DNA from: an uncultured Pelagibacteraceae bacterium
GTDB taxonomy: Bacteria > Pseudomonadota > Alphaproteobacteria > Pelagibacterales > AG-422-B15
Assembly: GCA_902598405.1 (NCBI GenBank)
Contig: CACKBQ010000007.1
Location: forward strand, 1-57,207
Reading direction: 5' to 3'
DNA length: 57,207 nucleotides
Both the position numbers and the translations under genes were made by a program. The stretch's first letter is position 1, and each line of letters opens with the position of its first letter. The notes under the pieces are model-generated. The model did not search any database, was not told the origin of the DNA, and saw only the letters and a program-made list of their open reading frames with translations. This document shows, piece after piece, positions 27,464 to 37,143 of this stretch.

Positions 27464-28617
27464 ACACTACAGTTCAGAATCTTTTAGGAACAAATTACAA
27501 GACATATATTGTCCTATTTCTTTGCGCATTAATTATTGGTATTAAGCTTGGTACTTTAATTCCTCTACTTGCACTTATTTTAGAAGCACGAGGATATAGC
27601 AATACTGAAATTGGCCTCAATGTAGTAGCACAGCCTCTTGCTGTAATATTATTTGTAAGAATAACACCAATAATTATTCACAAGATAGGTTTAGCGAAAT
27701 CAATTATCATTGCTCAAATATTTACAATAATTCTTTATTTTACTTTTCCAATTTTTGATAGTTTGACAGCTTGGTTTGTTATCAGATTCATAATTGGTTT
27801 TGCTGGAGCGCTTGCTTGGAATGCATTTGACACATGGATGCTGTCAATGGCTGATGATACAAATCGCGGCAAAATAGTAACGATTTATAACACAGTATTT
27901 GTAATCGGTTTTGCAAGTGGCCCGATGGTATTGTCCCTAACCGGAATTGAAGGCTGGTTACCTTTTATTGTTATTTCTTCTCTTTCTTTTATCGCAATTT
28001 TACCGCTTATTATGCTTGAGATTGAAGACCCGAAATTACCTGATAAAAAGTCTCTTCCAGTATTTGCGGCTATCATTGCAGCTCCAACTATTTTTGGCGC
28101 AGCTATTTTATGCGGTTTAGATGATGTAATGTTTGTATCTTTCTTTCCCATTTTCATGATTAAGAACCAATTTACTCAAGAGATTGCATTGCAATATGTA
28201 ACTATTACTCTTGTAGGAGGTGTGATGTGCCAACCCTTGATTGGTGTATTGCTGGACAAATTTAATAAAAGACTGCTATTGAATATAGCAGTTTTAATTA
28301 CGTTCTTTTGTCCAATTCTATTCGCTATCTATCTAGATAATTTTTATGTAATGGCAGCGAGCTGTTTTATATGGGGTGGCGCTGCTAGTGGACTTTTTGC
28401 AATTTCACTTACTATGCTTGGTGAGAGATATAGCGCATCTCAAGTTGCAGGTGCTACAGCAATTCTTGTAATGGTCTTTGAGGTTGGCTCGCTTATTGGT
28501 CCTTTAATTGGAGGTAGAGTCATGGATGCAGTTGGACCAATGGGCTTTATCTATACAGTTACATCTTTTACTTTTATTTTCTTAGTGATATCAATATATC
28601 GAACGATTTGGAGATAA
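27460..28617 (+). CDS. MFS transporter
   Basis: About 12 TM segments, 385 aa, 4-bp overlap with the TetR gene. Confidence 0.88.
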   Translation: MNTTVQNLLGTNYKTYIVLFLCALIIGIKLGTLIPLLALILEARGYSNTEIGLNVVAQPLAVILFVRITPIIIHKIGLAKSIIIAQIFTIILYFTFPIFDSLTAWFVIRFIIGFAGALAWNAFDTWMLSMADDTNRGKIVTIYNTVFVIGFASGPMVLSLTGIEGWLPFIVISSLSFIAILPLIMLEIEDPKLPDKKSLPVFAAIIAAPTIFGAAILCGLDDVMFVSFFPIFMIKNQFTQEIALQYVTITLVGGVMCQPLIGVLLDKFNKRLLLNIAVLITFFCPILFAIYLDNFYVMAASCFIWGGAASGLFAISLTMLGERYSASQVAGATAILVMVFEVGSLIGPLIGGRVMDAVGPMGFIYTVTSFTFIFLVISIYRTIWR

Positions 28618-28622
28618 AGTAT

Positions 28623-29078
28623 ATGTCAGATGATTTACAAATAAAAATTGCTCAACCAGATGATTTCGAAAAAATTGGTGAGGTCTTTGATTTATATCGG
28701 CAGTTTTATAAAAAGGAGTCAAATGTAGAAGCCTGTAAAAACTATATTAAGGAACGCCTCAGTAATAAAGAGGCACAAATATTTTATATTGAAAATGAAA
28801 AAGAATGTATGGGCATGACCCAGTTGTACACAACTTTTGACTCACTAGAGTTGAGTAAAAAAATAATACTCTACGACTTGTATGTGAGATCTGAATATAG
28901 AAATAAAGGTATTGGACGTATGCTGATGAATGCTGCAAAAAGTTTTGCGGAAGAAAAAGGTGTAACGAGTGTTGAGTTATCAACTGCTATAACAAATAAA
29001 AACGCTCAAAGTCTCTATGAGTCATTAAATTATCAACGAGATACCGAATACTACGATTACTATCTACAGATTAAGTAA
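28623..29078 (+). CDS. GNAT-family N-acetyltransferase
   Basis: LYDLYVRSEYRNKGIGRMLMNAAKSFAEEKG acetyl-CoA-binding motif. Start at MSDDLQIKIA. Confidence 0.93.
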   Translation: MSDDLQIKIAQPDDFEKIGEVFDLYRQFYKKESNVEACKNYIKERLSNKEAQIFYIENEKECMGMTQLYTTFDSLELSKKIILYDLYVRSEYRNKGIGRMLMNAAKSFAEEKGVTSVELSTAITNKNAQSLYESLNYQRDTEYYDYYLQIK

Positions 29079-29081
29079 GTT

Positions 29082-30446
29082 TTATTTTGAAATATGATTT
29101 AGTGTTTGGTCCAGCGAGGTTTTTAGCTTTTCACAAAGTTCATCCACATGGTTATTATTGAATATAAGAGGCGGGCAGAAGATCATGCCATCTCTTACAG
29201 CTCGCATTACTAAACCGTTTTCAATACAATAGTCTCTGCAAATCGTTCCAACTGTGCCAGTGTCTTCAAACATTTCTTTAGTTTCTTTATCTTTCACTAA
29301 TTCCACAGCTCCAATAAAACTCTTCATTCTAACTTCACCAACTAAAGGGTGCTTTTCAATTTCACGCATTTGCTGCTCCAGATAAACCGAAACATTTCGT
29401 GATTGTTCAATAAGATTTTCTTCTTTGATAATTTTAAGATTTTCAAGGCTCACAGCACAAGCTACTGGGTGGCCTGAATAAGTATAACCGTGATAAAATT
29501 CGCCACCTTCATTAATTAAAGTTTCACAAACTCTGTCGCAAATCATGATGCCAGACAGTGGAATATATCCTGAGGTAATCCCTTTGGCCATCGTGATTAT
29601 GTCAGGTTTGATGTTATAAGTATCTGATCCAAACCAGTTTCCAGTTCTACCAAATCCACAGATGACTTCATCAACTACAAGAAGAATGTCATATTTTTTA
29701 CAAATTTCTTGAACTCTTGGCCAATAGGTATCAGGTGGAATGATAACTCCTCCAGCTCCTTGAATTGGTTCTCCTATAAACGCCGCAATATTATCTGAGC
29801 CAATTTCATTTATTTTTTCTTCAATTTTATTAGCTGCATGAATACCAAAGTCATCATGAGACATATCGCCTCCATACTTGTACCAATAAGGGGGCAACAC
29901 ATGTTCAAAACCAGGCATCATATCCCCTTGAGCATGCATCGCTGTCATGCCGCCCAAACTCATTCCAGTCATCGTACTTCCGTGATAAGCATATTCTCTG
30001 CTAATAAATGTTTTTTTATTTGGCTTGCCTTTTAAATCCCAATATCTCCTTACCATTCTTACAACAGTATCGTTGGCTTCAGAGCCGCTTGAAGAAAAGA
30101 ATGCATGATTTAGATCGTGTGGACTAATTTCAGCTAACTCTTTAGCAAGTTCAATTGATGGCGGTGTCGCTGTTTTAAAAAAAGAATTATAATAAGGTAG
30201 TTCTTGCATTTGCTTATAGGCAACATCTGCAAGATTCTTTCTTCCATAACCTACATTTACACACCATAAGCCAGACATGGCATCAAGTAACTGTTTATCA
30301 TCTGATGTAGTAAGGTGAACACCATCTGCTTTTGTAATGATGATACTACCTTCTTTTGCAAGCGACTTATAATCAGTAAAAGGATGCAGATGATGAGCTG
30401 TATCAATTTCCTGCCATTGCTTTGTTGTACGATTTAGATAAGCCAT
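29082..30446 (-). CDS. Class III PLP-dependent aminotransferase (polyamine/beta-alanine:pyruvate type)
   Basis: FSSSGSEANDTVVRM, LLVVDEVICGFGRTG, ITMAKGITSGYIPLSG. Confidence 0.93.
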   Translation of the reverse strand: MAYLNRTTKQWQEIDTAHHLHPFTDYKSLAKEGSIIITKADGVHLTTSDDKQLLDAMSGLWCVNVGYGRKNLADVAYKQMQELPYYNSFFKTATPPSIELAKELAEISPHDLNHAFFSSSGSEANDTVVRMVRRYWDLKGKPNKKTFISREYAYHGSTMTGMSLGGMTAMHAQGDMMPGFEHVLPPYWYKYGGDMSHDDFGIHAANKIEEKINEIGSDNIAAFIGEPIQGAGGVIIPPDTYWPRVQEICKKYDILLVVDEVICGFGRTGNWFGSDTYNIKPDIITMAKGITSGYIPLSGIMICDRVCETLINEGGEFYHGYTYSGHPVACAVSLENLKIIKEENLIEQSRNVSVYLEQQMREIEKHPLVGEVRMKSFIGAVELVKDKETKEMFEDTGTVGTICRDYCIENGLVMRAVRDGMIFCPPLIFNNNHVDELCEKLKTSLDQTLNHISK

Positions 30447-30448
30447 AA

Positions 30449-31654
30449 TTATTTAAAAGCCTGTATACCTGTTAAGTTTCTTCCCATAATTAAAGTATGC
30501 ACATCGTGTGTACCTTCATATGTCTTTACGGTTTCCAAATTTACCATGTGTCTCATTACATGATACTCATCTGAAATACCGTTGCCACCAAGAATATCTC
30601 TCGCACTCCTACAAATATCTAAACTTTTTCCAACATTATTTCTTTTTATGAGACTTACCATATTGCTATCTGACTGATCTTCATCCATCAGACGCCCAAC
30701 TCTAAGTGCAGCCTGCAGACCTAAAGCAATTTCTGTCTGCATATCAACTAACTTAGACTGAACAAGCTGAGTGCCAGCAATAGGTTTTCCAAACATCATT
30801 CTATCCAACGCGTATTGTCTAGCTGTTGCAAAACAAAACTCTGCTGCTCCTAGAGCACCCCATGAAATTCCGTATCTTGCACTATTTAAGCATTGAAAAG
30901 GTCCGCCCAAGCCTGATGCTTTTGGTAAAACTTTATCTTCCGAACAAAAAACATTTTCCATAATAACTTGCCCCGTTGCTGAAGCGCGCAAAGATAATTT
31001 ACCTTCAATTTTAGGTGTTGATAGGCCTTTGGACTCTCTGTCCACAATAAATCCTCTGATTACATTATCTTCATCCTTGGCCCAAACAATAATTACATCT
31101 GCGAAGGGTGCATTACTGATCCATGTCTTGGTACCAGTCAATTCATAACCCCCTTTGACTTTTATCGCTTTGGTTTTCATTGCACCAGGATCACTACCTG
31201 CATCAGGCTCAGTCAGACCGAAGCTTCCAATGATTTCCCCTTTTGCAAGTCTTGGTAAATATTCTTCTTTTTGCGCATCAGTACCAAATTGATATATAGG
31301 AAACATAACAAGACTTGTTTGAACCGACATGATAGATCGGTATGCACTATCAATATTTTCAATTTCTCGAGCAATAAGCCCATAAGAAACGTAATTTGTG
31401 CCCGCACATCCATATCCATGTAAATAAGAACCTAGAATTCCAAGCTCACCCATTTCATTGAAAATCTCTCTACTGAAATTTTCATTTCTGTTGTCCTCTA
31501 TGATTCTAGGTAAGAGTTTTTCCTGGCAATAAGATCTCACTGACGACTTTAAAATTTTCTCTTCACTCGAAAGTTGATCATCGATGACCAAGACGTCATC
31601 CCATGCAGACATTGCTTTATGTTGTGATTGTTTATCTTGAATATTTATAACCAT
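30449..31654 (-). CDS. Glutaryl-CoA dehydrogenase-like acyl-CoA dehydrogenase
   Basis: [58 protein letters not shown] (C-terminal catalytic Glu context of GCDH). Confidence 0.9.
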   Translation of the reverse strand: MVINIQDKQSQHKAMSAWDDVLVIDDQLSSEEKILKSSVRSYCQEKLLPRIIEDNRNENFSREIFNEMGELGILGSYLHGYGCAGTNYVSYGLIAREIENIDSAYRSIMSVQTSLVMFPIYQFGTDAQKEEYLPRLAKGEIIGSFGLTEPDAGSDPGAMKTKAIKVKGGYELTGTKTWISNAPFADVIIVWAKDEDNVIRGFIVDRESKGLSTPKIEGKLSLRASATGQVIMENVFCSEDKVLPKASGLGGPFQCLNSARYGISWGALGAAEFCFATARQYALDRMMFGKPIAGTQLVQSKLVDMQTEIALGLQAALRVGRLMDEDQSDSNMVSLIKRNNVGKSLDICRSARDILGGNGISDEYHVMRHMVNLETVKTYEGTHDVHTLIMGRNLTGIQAFK

Positions 31655-31702
31655 TAAAGTTGTTATATGATATTATCCTGATATTAGTAAACTAATTTTT
31701 TT

Positions 31703-32467
31703 ATGGATACTCAAAATAAGCCACTAATTGCTGTATTTGCCGACGTAATTGAAAAAGCTGAATTGCATCGGACATATCATGCGTCAGGAACGAACTATAT
31801 AAAAGCTGTGGCTGAAGCTACTAGCTGTATACCTGTCATTTTACCAGCCCTTGGCTCAACAATTGACTACAGAAACACTCTGAGAAAATTTGATGGGGTG
31901 ATGCTAACAGGCAGTCTCTCAAACGTTTATCCTGAGTTTTATAATAAAGACAAAATAGTTGAACCATTAGACATCGATCGAGATAAGACTGTTCTACCTA
32001 TGATTGATTTCATATTTAAAAATGAAATTCCTATGTTAGCTATTTGTAGGGGCTTTCAAGAAGTTAACGTTGCAATGGGGGGCTCTCTTCACGCAGATAT
32101 TCATGATGTACCAGGAAGAATGGATCACAGGTGCCCAGAATCTGATGATCCAGAAGTACAATTTTCAAAACAGCATGAAGTTTATTTAACTGAGAATGGA
32201 AAATTTGAAAAGTTGGCCGGTACACCAACTATAGAGGTAAATTCACTTCATACTCAAGGAATCGATAAAATTGCAAATAATCTGGTTATTGAAGGTGTCG
32301 CTAAAGACGAAACAGTTGAAGCTATCAGTTTATCAAATTACAGCGGTTACTTTTATGGAGTTCAATGGCATCCAGAGTATTCAGCAACTACAGATGACTT
32401 TTCAAAAAAATTATTTGCAAGTTTTAGTGAGTCTGTCGAAAAAAATAGTCTCAGTAAAATTAAATAA
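31703..32467 (+). CDS. Class I glutamine amidotransferase-like hydrolase, PuuD-like
   Basis: MLAICRGFQEVNVAMGG (Cys nucleophile), GVQWHPEYSA (His-x-Glu). Confidence 0.88.
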   Translation: MDTQNKPLIAVFADVIEKAELHRTYHASGTNYIKAVAEATSCIPVILPALGSTIDYRNTLRKFDGVMLTGSLSNVYPEFYNKDKIVEPLDIDRDKTVLPMIDFIFKNEIPMLAICRGFQEVNVAMGGSLHADIHDVPGRMDHRCPESDDPEVQFSKQHEVYLTENGKFEKLAGTPTIEVNSLHTQGIDKIANNLVIEGVAKDETVEAISLSNYSGYFYGVQWHPEYSATTDDFSKKLFASFSESVEKNSLSKIK

Positions 32468-33083
32468 AAAAATTACTGTAAACTACTGTCCCAATCGTAA
32501 GTAAAGCAAGAATAATCACTACAGCTTGTCTTATTACATTTTTATTACTTAAAAAATTAAATATTAAGCTTCCGGACCAACACCATATAGAATGAGAAAT
32601 TGACTGAATGAAAAAAAATGTCCCTGCAACAATAATGACTTCCAATACCCAGCTTGAAGAAGTGTATGTATTCCCAAAGGAAGTGAATTGTGTATAAGCA
32701 GCGATTACCATCGCCCAACCTTTAGGATTTAACGGGTGAACCAGTAAACCATTTAAAAAATTAGGTGTCTTTTCATTTTGTTCACCTCCAGTTGATTGAA
32801 AATTCAAAAAAAGTATTTTCCATGAAAGCCAGCATATATAGGCTGTGCCAATTACTTTAATAATACTCACCAATATCGGGTTTGAGTTCAAAAGAGTTAA
32901 AAATCCAATTCCTAAACCAATTGTTAAAAACAATTTCCCACAGGTAACGCCTATAACAAAAGGTACTGACTTGTAAAATCCATGTTGGGCTCCAGCGCTC
33001 ATTAGTAATAAATTTGCGGGGCCAGGCGTTATAACCATAATGGTCGCAAAAATAAATAATGCAGAATAAAGTGATAAGGTCAT
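32460..33083 (-). CDS. LysE/RhtB-family exporter
   Basis: ATIMVITPGPANLLLMSAGAQHGF, LNPKGWAMVIAAY; convergent overlap with the PuuD-like gene. Confidence 0.9.
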   Translation of the reverse strand: MTLSLYSALFIFATIMVITPGPANLLLMSAGAQHGFYKSVPFVIGVTCGKLFLTIGLGIGFLTLLNSNPILVSIIKVIGTAYICWLSWKILFLNFQSTGGEQNEKTPNFLNGLLVHPLNPKGWAMVIAAYTQFTSFGNTYTSSSWVLEVIIVAGTFFFIQSISHSIWCWSGSLIFNFLSNKNVIRQAVVIILALLTIGTVVYSNFFI

Positions 33084-34078
33084 TTTCTTCTAGCTTGAGC
33101 AATTTTTGACGCCGACTTCAAAGCTGCTATTAAGCTATTGGGTGATGCAATGAATTTCTTTGCAATATCCAGACCGGTTCCGTGGTCTGGGCTTGTTCTT
33201 ACAAATGATAGTCCAGCCGTATAGTTGACTGTCTCATCAAAACTTATCATCTTTACAGGTATCAAAGCTTGATCATGAAACATACAAATAAAAATGTCGT
33301 ATTTATTTTGATTATTTTTTATAAATGCTGAGTCAGCAGGCAAAGGCCCCTCAACAGATATTTTCTTTTTTTTACAATACTTAATAGCCGGTAAAATTTT
33401 TACTTTTTCATCATCACCAATTAGTCCACCGTCACCTGCATGTGGATTTAAAGCTGTAACAGCTATTCGAGGTTTTTTGATTTTAAAATCTTTTCTTAAA
33501 CTTACATTGGCATTAATGATGGCTTTAATTATATTTTTTTTATTTATTTTGTTAGAAACTTTATTAATTGCAATATGAGTTGTTAGAGGAATAGTTTTCA
33601 AATTTTTATTCATCATCATCATTAGTTGATCATTTGTTCTATCCTTTTTTGCAAGGTACTCTGTATGACCTTTGAAATTTTTGACTTTTTTTCCAATTAC
33701 ATCTTTGTTAATTGGATTAGTTACAATTGCTGCAACTTCTCCATTTTTTGCGAGTTTAACTGCAAGATCAATTGATGTTAAAATAGACTTAACATTAGAT
33801 AAATTTTTTTTTCCTAATTGTGTATTTTTACTAATTTTTATTGGCAAGACTGCTAAATAATTCTTTGGTAATTTTTTAACTTCTGATGGACTACTTATTT
33901 CTCTAACTTTCAATTTTGATTTCATTTTTTTTAAGATTTTTTTTACAAAATCTATATCGTGAATAATAAAAAAATCTGGTTTTTTTATTTTTTTTATTTT
34001 TGCCCTGATTGCAATCTCAGTGCCAACTCCAGATGGATCACCCATTGTTAAAGCTATAATATTTGAATTTGAACTCAT
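33080..34078 (-). CDS. pdxA: 4-hydroxythreonine-4-phosphate dehydrogenase
   Basis: TMGDPSGVGTEIA, TNPINKDVI, LNPHAGDGGLIGDDE, MFHDQALIPVK, RTSPDHGTGLDIA. Confidence 0.96.
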   Translation of the reverse strand: MSSNSNIIALTMGDPSGVGTEIAIRAKIKKIKKPDFFIIHDIDFVKKILKKMKSKLKVREISSPSEVKKLPKNYLAVLPIKISKNTQLGKKNLSNVKSILTSIDLAVKLAKNGEVAAIVTNPINKDVIGKKVKNFKGHTEYLAKKDRTNDQLMMMMNKNLKTIPLTTHIAINKVSNKINKKNIIKAIINANVSLRKDFKIKKPRIAVTALNPHAGDGGLIGDDEKVKILPAIKYCKKKKISVEGPLPADSAFIKNNQNKYDIFICMFHDQALIPVKMISFDETVNYTAGLSFVRTSPDHGTGLDIAKKFIASPNSLIAALKSASKIAQARRK

Positions 34079-34680
34079 TAAAATATCCCTAGAAATTTCT
34101 TATGAAATTTATGTTCACAATTATCTAATTGATTTTCATACTTATCTGAACGAATTTTAACTTTTTTTGCAACATCAATCAGCCAACTTTGACTTTGGTA
34201 TGATTTCTTTTTGAAACCACCGTGACCCTCATGATAGGCTAAATACTGATTGTATGCATCGCCTTTATTGATGCCATTAATTTGATAAGATTTATTTATA
34301 TACCATCCTGTGAAATCAATTGCGTCTGCAAAATTAACTCTTGATGCAAGGGGTTTATTGTTTTCATCACGATACCAATCCCAGGTTGCGTCGATTGCCT
34401 GCGTGTATCCGAACGCACTTGATTTTCTTGACCAAGGAATAACACCTAATAATTTAGTTCTCTCAGGTTTAACCCTATTTTGAAAAGCGGATTCTTGTCG
34501 GAGAATTGACATTTGAACATGTATAGGTGCTCCCCATTTTTCAAACGATTTATTGGCTAATCTATACCATGAAGATTTTTGCTCAAAGATAGAACAAATG
34601 TTTTCTTGTTGAGATGGAGGTTTACTGGCACAACCATGAAGAACTAAAAAACTAAAAATTAAAAGAGCAAATAATCTCAT
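34078..34680 (-). CDS. Lipoprotein with SLT-like lytic transglycosylase domain
   Basis: Lipobox LVLHGC; ILRQESAFQ, SSAFGYTQAIDATWDWY, YLAYHEGHGGF. Confidence 0.83.
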   Translation of the reverse strand: MRLFALLIFSFLVLHGCASKPPSQQENICSIFEQKSSWYRLANKSFEKWGAPIHVQMSILRQESAFQNRVKPERTKLLGVIPWSRKSSAFGYTQAIDATWDWYRDENNKPLASRVNFADAIDFTGWYINKSYQINGINKGDAYNQYLAYHEGHGGFKKKSYQSQSWLIDVAKKVKIRSDKYENQLDNCEHKFHKKFLGIF

Positions 34681-34734
34681 TTTTTTTATTCATTTACTTT
34701 GAAAGTTTAAAATAATACCTTTCTCAAACATTAA

Positions 34735-35634
34735 ATGAAACAAATAAATCAACCGAGTATTGTTAGTTGGATACTGCTCTTTTCACTTGCCATCATATGG
34801 GGAGTAAATTTTTTATTTATTAAAATTGCAGTTACAGATGTTGGTCCAATAACCAATGTATTTTGTCGTCTATTTATGGCATCCATAATTTTATACATTT
34901 GCATGAGATTTACTGGAAATAAAATTATTCTTACTCGAACATATCTTGTTTTTTACGTATCTATTGGAGCATTAGGCTCAGCAATACCCTTTTATTTAAT
35001 ATCAGATGCAGAGAGAGTTATTGATGCTGGAATTGCTGGAGTTTTAATGAGTCCAATGCCACTAATTACTCTTGCTTTGTCAGCTTTAATTTTAAAAGAT
35101 CAAAATATAAGTTTAATTAAAGTACTTAGCTTTATTTTAGCAGCACTGGGTCTGGTTGTACTTTTTGGTTTTGAGAATCTTTCTAAATTAGGTGGGAATA
35201 ACAGAATTGAATTTTTCAGCCAAGTTTTTGTTTTACTTGCTGCATTATGCTATGGCGTAAATTCTATTGTTTCAAAATTAGTCCCAAAAATAAATTTTAT
35301 TTCTCTAGCAACAGGAACAACTATTGCGAGTACAATAATTATAAGCCCTTTTGCTTTTTTTTATGAACCATTTTGGCTTGAAAGTTTCACCAGCCCATCA
35401 ATAACAGCCATCATAATTCAGGGGTTATTTGCCACAGCAATTGCAAACTTATTATTTTTTAAAATTATTGAACTTCAAGGCCCATTATTTTTATCTTTAA
35501 TCAATTTTATGATACCTCTCATTGCCTATTTTTCTGGAGTTTTATTTCTTAATGAAATTATCAGGGTGAATGTACTAGTTTCACTCGCTATGATACTATT
35601 TGCACTTTATCTTAACCATGTGTCTTCAAAGTAA
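34735..35634 (+). CDS. EamA/DMT-family transporter
   Basis: About 10 TM segments; IIWGVNFLFIKIAVTDVGPI. Confidence 0.87.
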   Translation: MKQINQPSIVSWILLFSLAIIWGVNFLFIKIAVTDVGPITNVFCRLFMASIILYICMRFTGNKIILTRTYLVFYVSIGALGSAIPFYLISDAERVIDAGIAGVLMSPMPLITLALSALILKDQNISLIKVLSFILAALGLVVLFGFENLSKLGGNNRIEFFSQVFVLLAALCYGVNSIVSKLVPKINFISLATGTTIASTIIISPFAFFYEPFWLESFTSPSITAIIIQGLFATAIANLLFFKIIELQGPLFLSLINFMIPLIAYFSGVLFLNEIIRVNVLVSLAMILFALYLNHVSSK

Positions 35635-35673
35635 GTATAGAAGAATTAAGTAAAGGAAATTTAATAGTTTTAA

Positions 35674-36438
35674 ATGTTAAGCATTAATCAATTATCAGTA
35701 AATTTTGGGGGCATTAAGGCAGTAAATAATGCAACTATGGAAGTTGAAAAAGGAAAAATTACTGGCTTAATCGGCCCAAATGGAGCTGGCAAAACTACTC
35801 TTTTTAATATCATAGCGGGTAATATTGCACCAACAAATGGAACTGTATTTTTGGATAGTAAAAATATTACAGGACTTCAATCACATGAGTTATTTGATGA
35901 AGGAATATTAAGAACTTTTCAATTAGCACATGAATTCTCAAACATGACTGTGCTTGAGAATTTAATGGTTGTTCCAGGATCTCAATCAGGTGAAAGAATA
36001 CTTAATACATGGTTTAAAAGAAAAATTATTGAAGAAGAAGAATCAGTTATTAGAGAGAAAGCAATTGAAGTTTTAAGTTTTCTTAAACTGGAGCATCTAA
36101 CTTTTGAGTTAGCAGGTAATTTATCGGGTGGACAAAAAAAATTACTAGAGCTTGGCCGCACTATGATGGTTGATGCAAAGATAGTGCTATTGGATGAAGT
36201 TGGTGCAGGTGTTAATAGAACTTTATTAAATGATATTGCAGGTACAATTAAAAAATTAAATACTGAAAAAAATTATACGTTTTTTATGATTGAGCATGAT
36301 ATGAATTTTTTAAGTCAACTCTGCGATAAGGTAATTGTAATGACTGAAGGGTCTGTTCTCGTAGAAGGTAATATTGAAGAAATAAAAAAAAATGAAAAAG
36401 TAATTGAAGCCTATTTGGGTAGAGATGATAATCAATGA
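35674..36438 (+). CDS. livG: Branched-chain-amino-acid-type ABC transporter ATPase, LivG-like
   Basis: GPNGAGKTTLFNIIAG, LSGGQKKLLELGR, VLLDEVGAGVN. Confidence 0.9.
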   Translation: MLSINQLSVNFGGIKAVNNATMEVEKGKITGLIGPNGAGKTTLFNIIAGNIAPTNGTVFLDSKNITGLQSHELFDEGILRTFQLAHEFSNMTVLENLMVVPGSQSGERILNTWFKRKIIEEEESVIREKAIEVLSFLKLEHLTFELAGNLSGGQKKLLELGRTMMVDAKIVLLDEVGAGVNRTLLNDIAGTIKKLNTEKNYTFFMIEHDMNFLSQLCDKVIVMTEGSVLVEGNIEEIKKNEKVIEAYLGRDDNQ

Positions 36439-37142
36439 CTAAGTTCTTAAGTTGCACAAATATGACAGGTGGATACGGTGGTGAAGACATTATTCATAGT
36501 TGTGATATTGAAGTGGATAGAAATCAAATAGTTGTAATCGTAGGCCCAAATGGTGCAGGTAAGTCAACTGCCATGAAAGCAATGCTTGGCATGATTTCTC
36601 TAAAAGAAGGTAGTTTGATATTAGATGGCTCAGATATTTCAAAATTAACACCTCAAGATCGAGTTGCGGCTGGTATTGCTTTTGTACCACAGACAATGAA
36701 CATTTTTAGCGAGCTTACAGTTGAGGAAAATTTAGAAATGGGTGCTTTTCTTAGAGAAGATAATGTTAAAGAAACAATTGAGGAAATTTATAACTTATTC
36801 CCGGCTATGAAAGATAAGAGAAATCAGCTTGCAGGTGAATTATCTGGTGGGCAAAGACAACAAGTTGCAGTTAGTCGAGCATTAATGACAAGACCTAAGG
36901 TTCTCATGCTCGATGAGCCAACAGCGGGTGTTTCACCAATAGTTATGAAGGAAATTTTTGAGAGAATTAAAACTATTAAGAACTCAGGAGTTGCAATTGT
37001 TATCGTCGAGCAAAATGCCAAACAAGCATTAAATATTGCAGATTTTGGTTATGTTCTGGTCGGAGGAGAGAACAAATTTAGTGGCGAAGGACAAGCGCTA
37101 TTAAATAATCAAGAAGTAAGAAAGAGTTTTTTGGGAGGGTAA
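36435..37142 (+). CDS. livF: Branched-chain-amino-acid-type ABC transporter ATPase, LivF-like
   Basis: GPNGAGKSTAMKAMLG, LSGGQRQQVAVSRALM, VLMLDEPTAGVSP. Confidence 0.9.
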   Translation: MTKFLSCTNMTGGYGGEDIIHSCDIEVDRNQIVVIVGPNGAGKSTAMKAMLGMISLKEGSLILDGSDISKLTPQDRVAAGIAFVPQTMNIFSELTVEENLEMGAFLREDNVKETIEEIYNLFPAMKDKRNQLAGELSGGQRQQVAVSRALMTRPKVLMLDEPTAGVSPIVMKEIFERIKTIKNSGVAIVIVEQNAKQALNIADFGYVLVGGENKFSGEGQALLNNQEVRKSFLGG

Positions 37143-37143
37143 G

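Noticed and set aside
26717-32467. Possibility that the TetR/MFS/GNAT genes mark a mobile island
   Set aside because: No integrase, transposase, tRNA junction or flanking direct repeats seen; gene content is metabolic.
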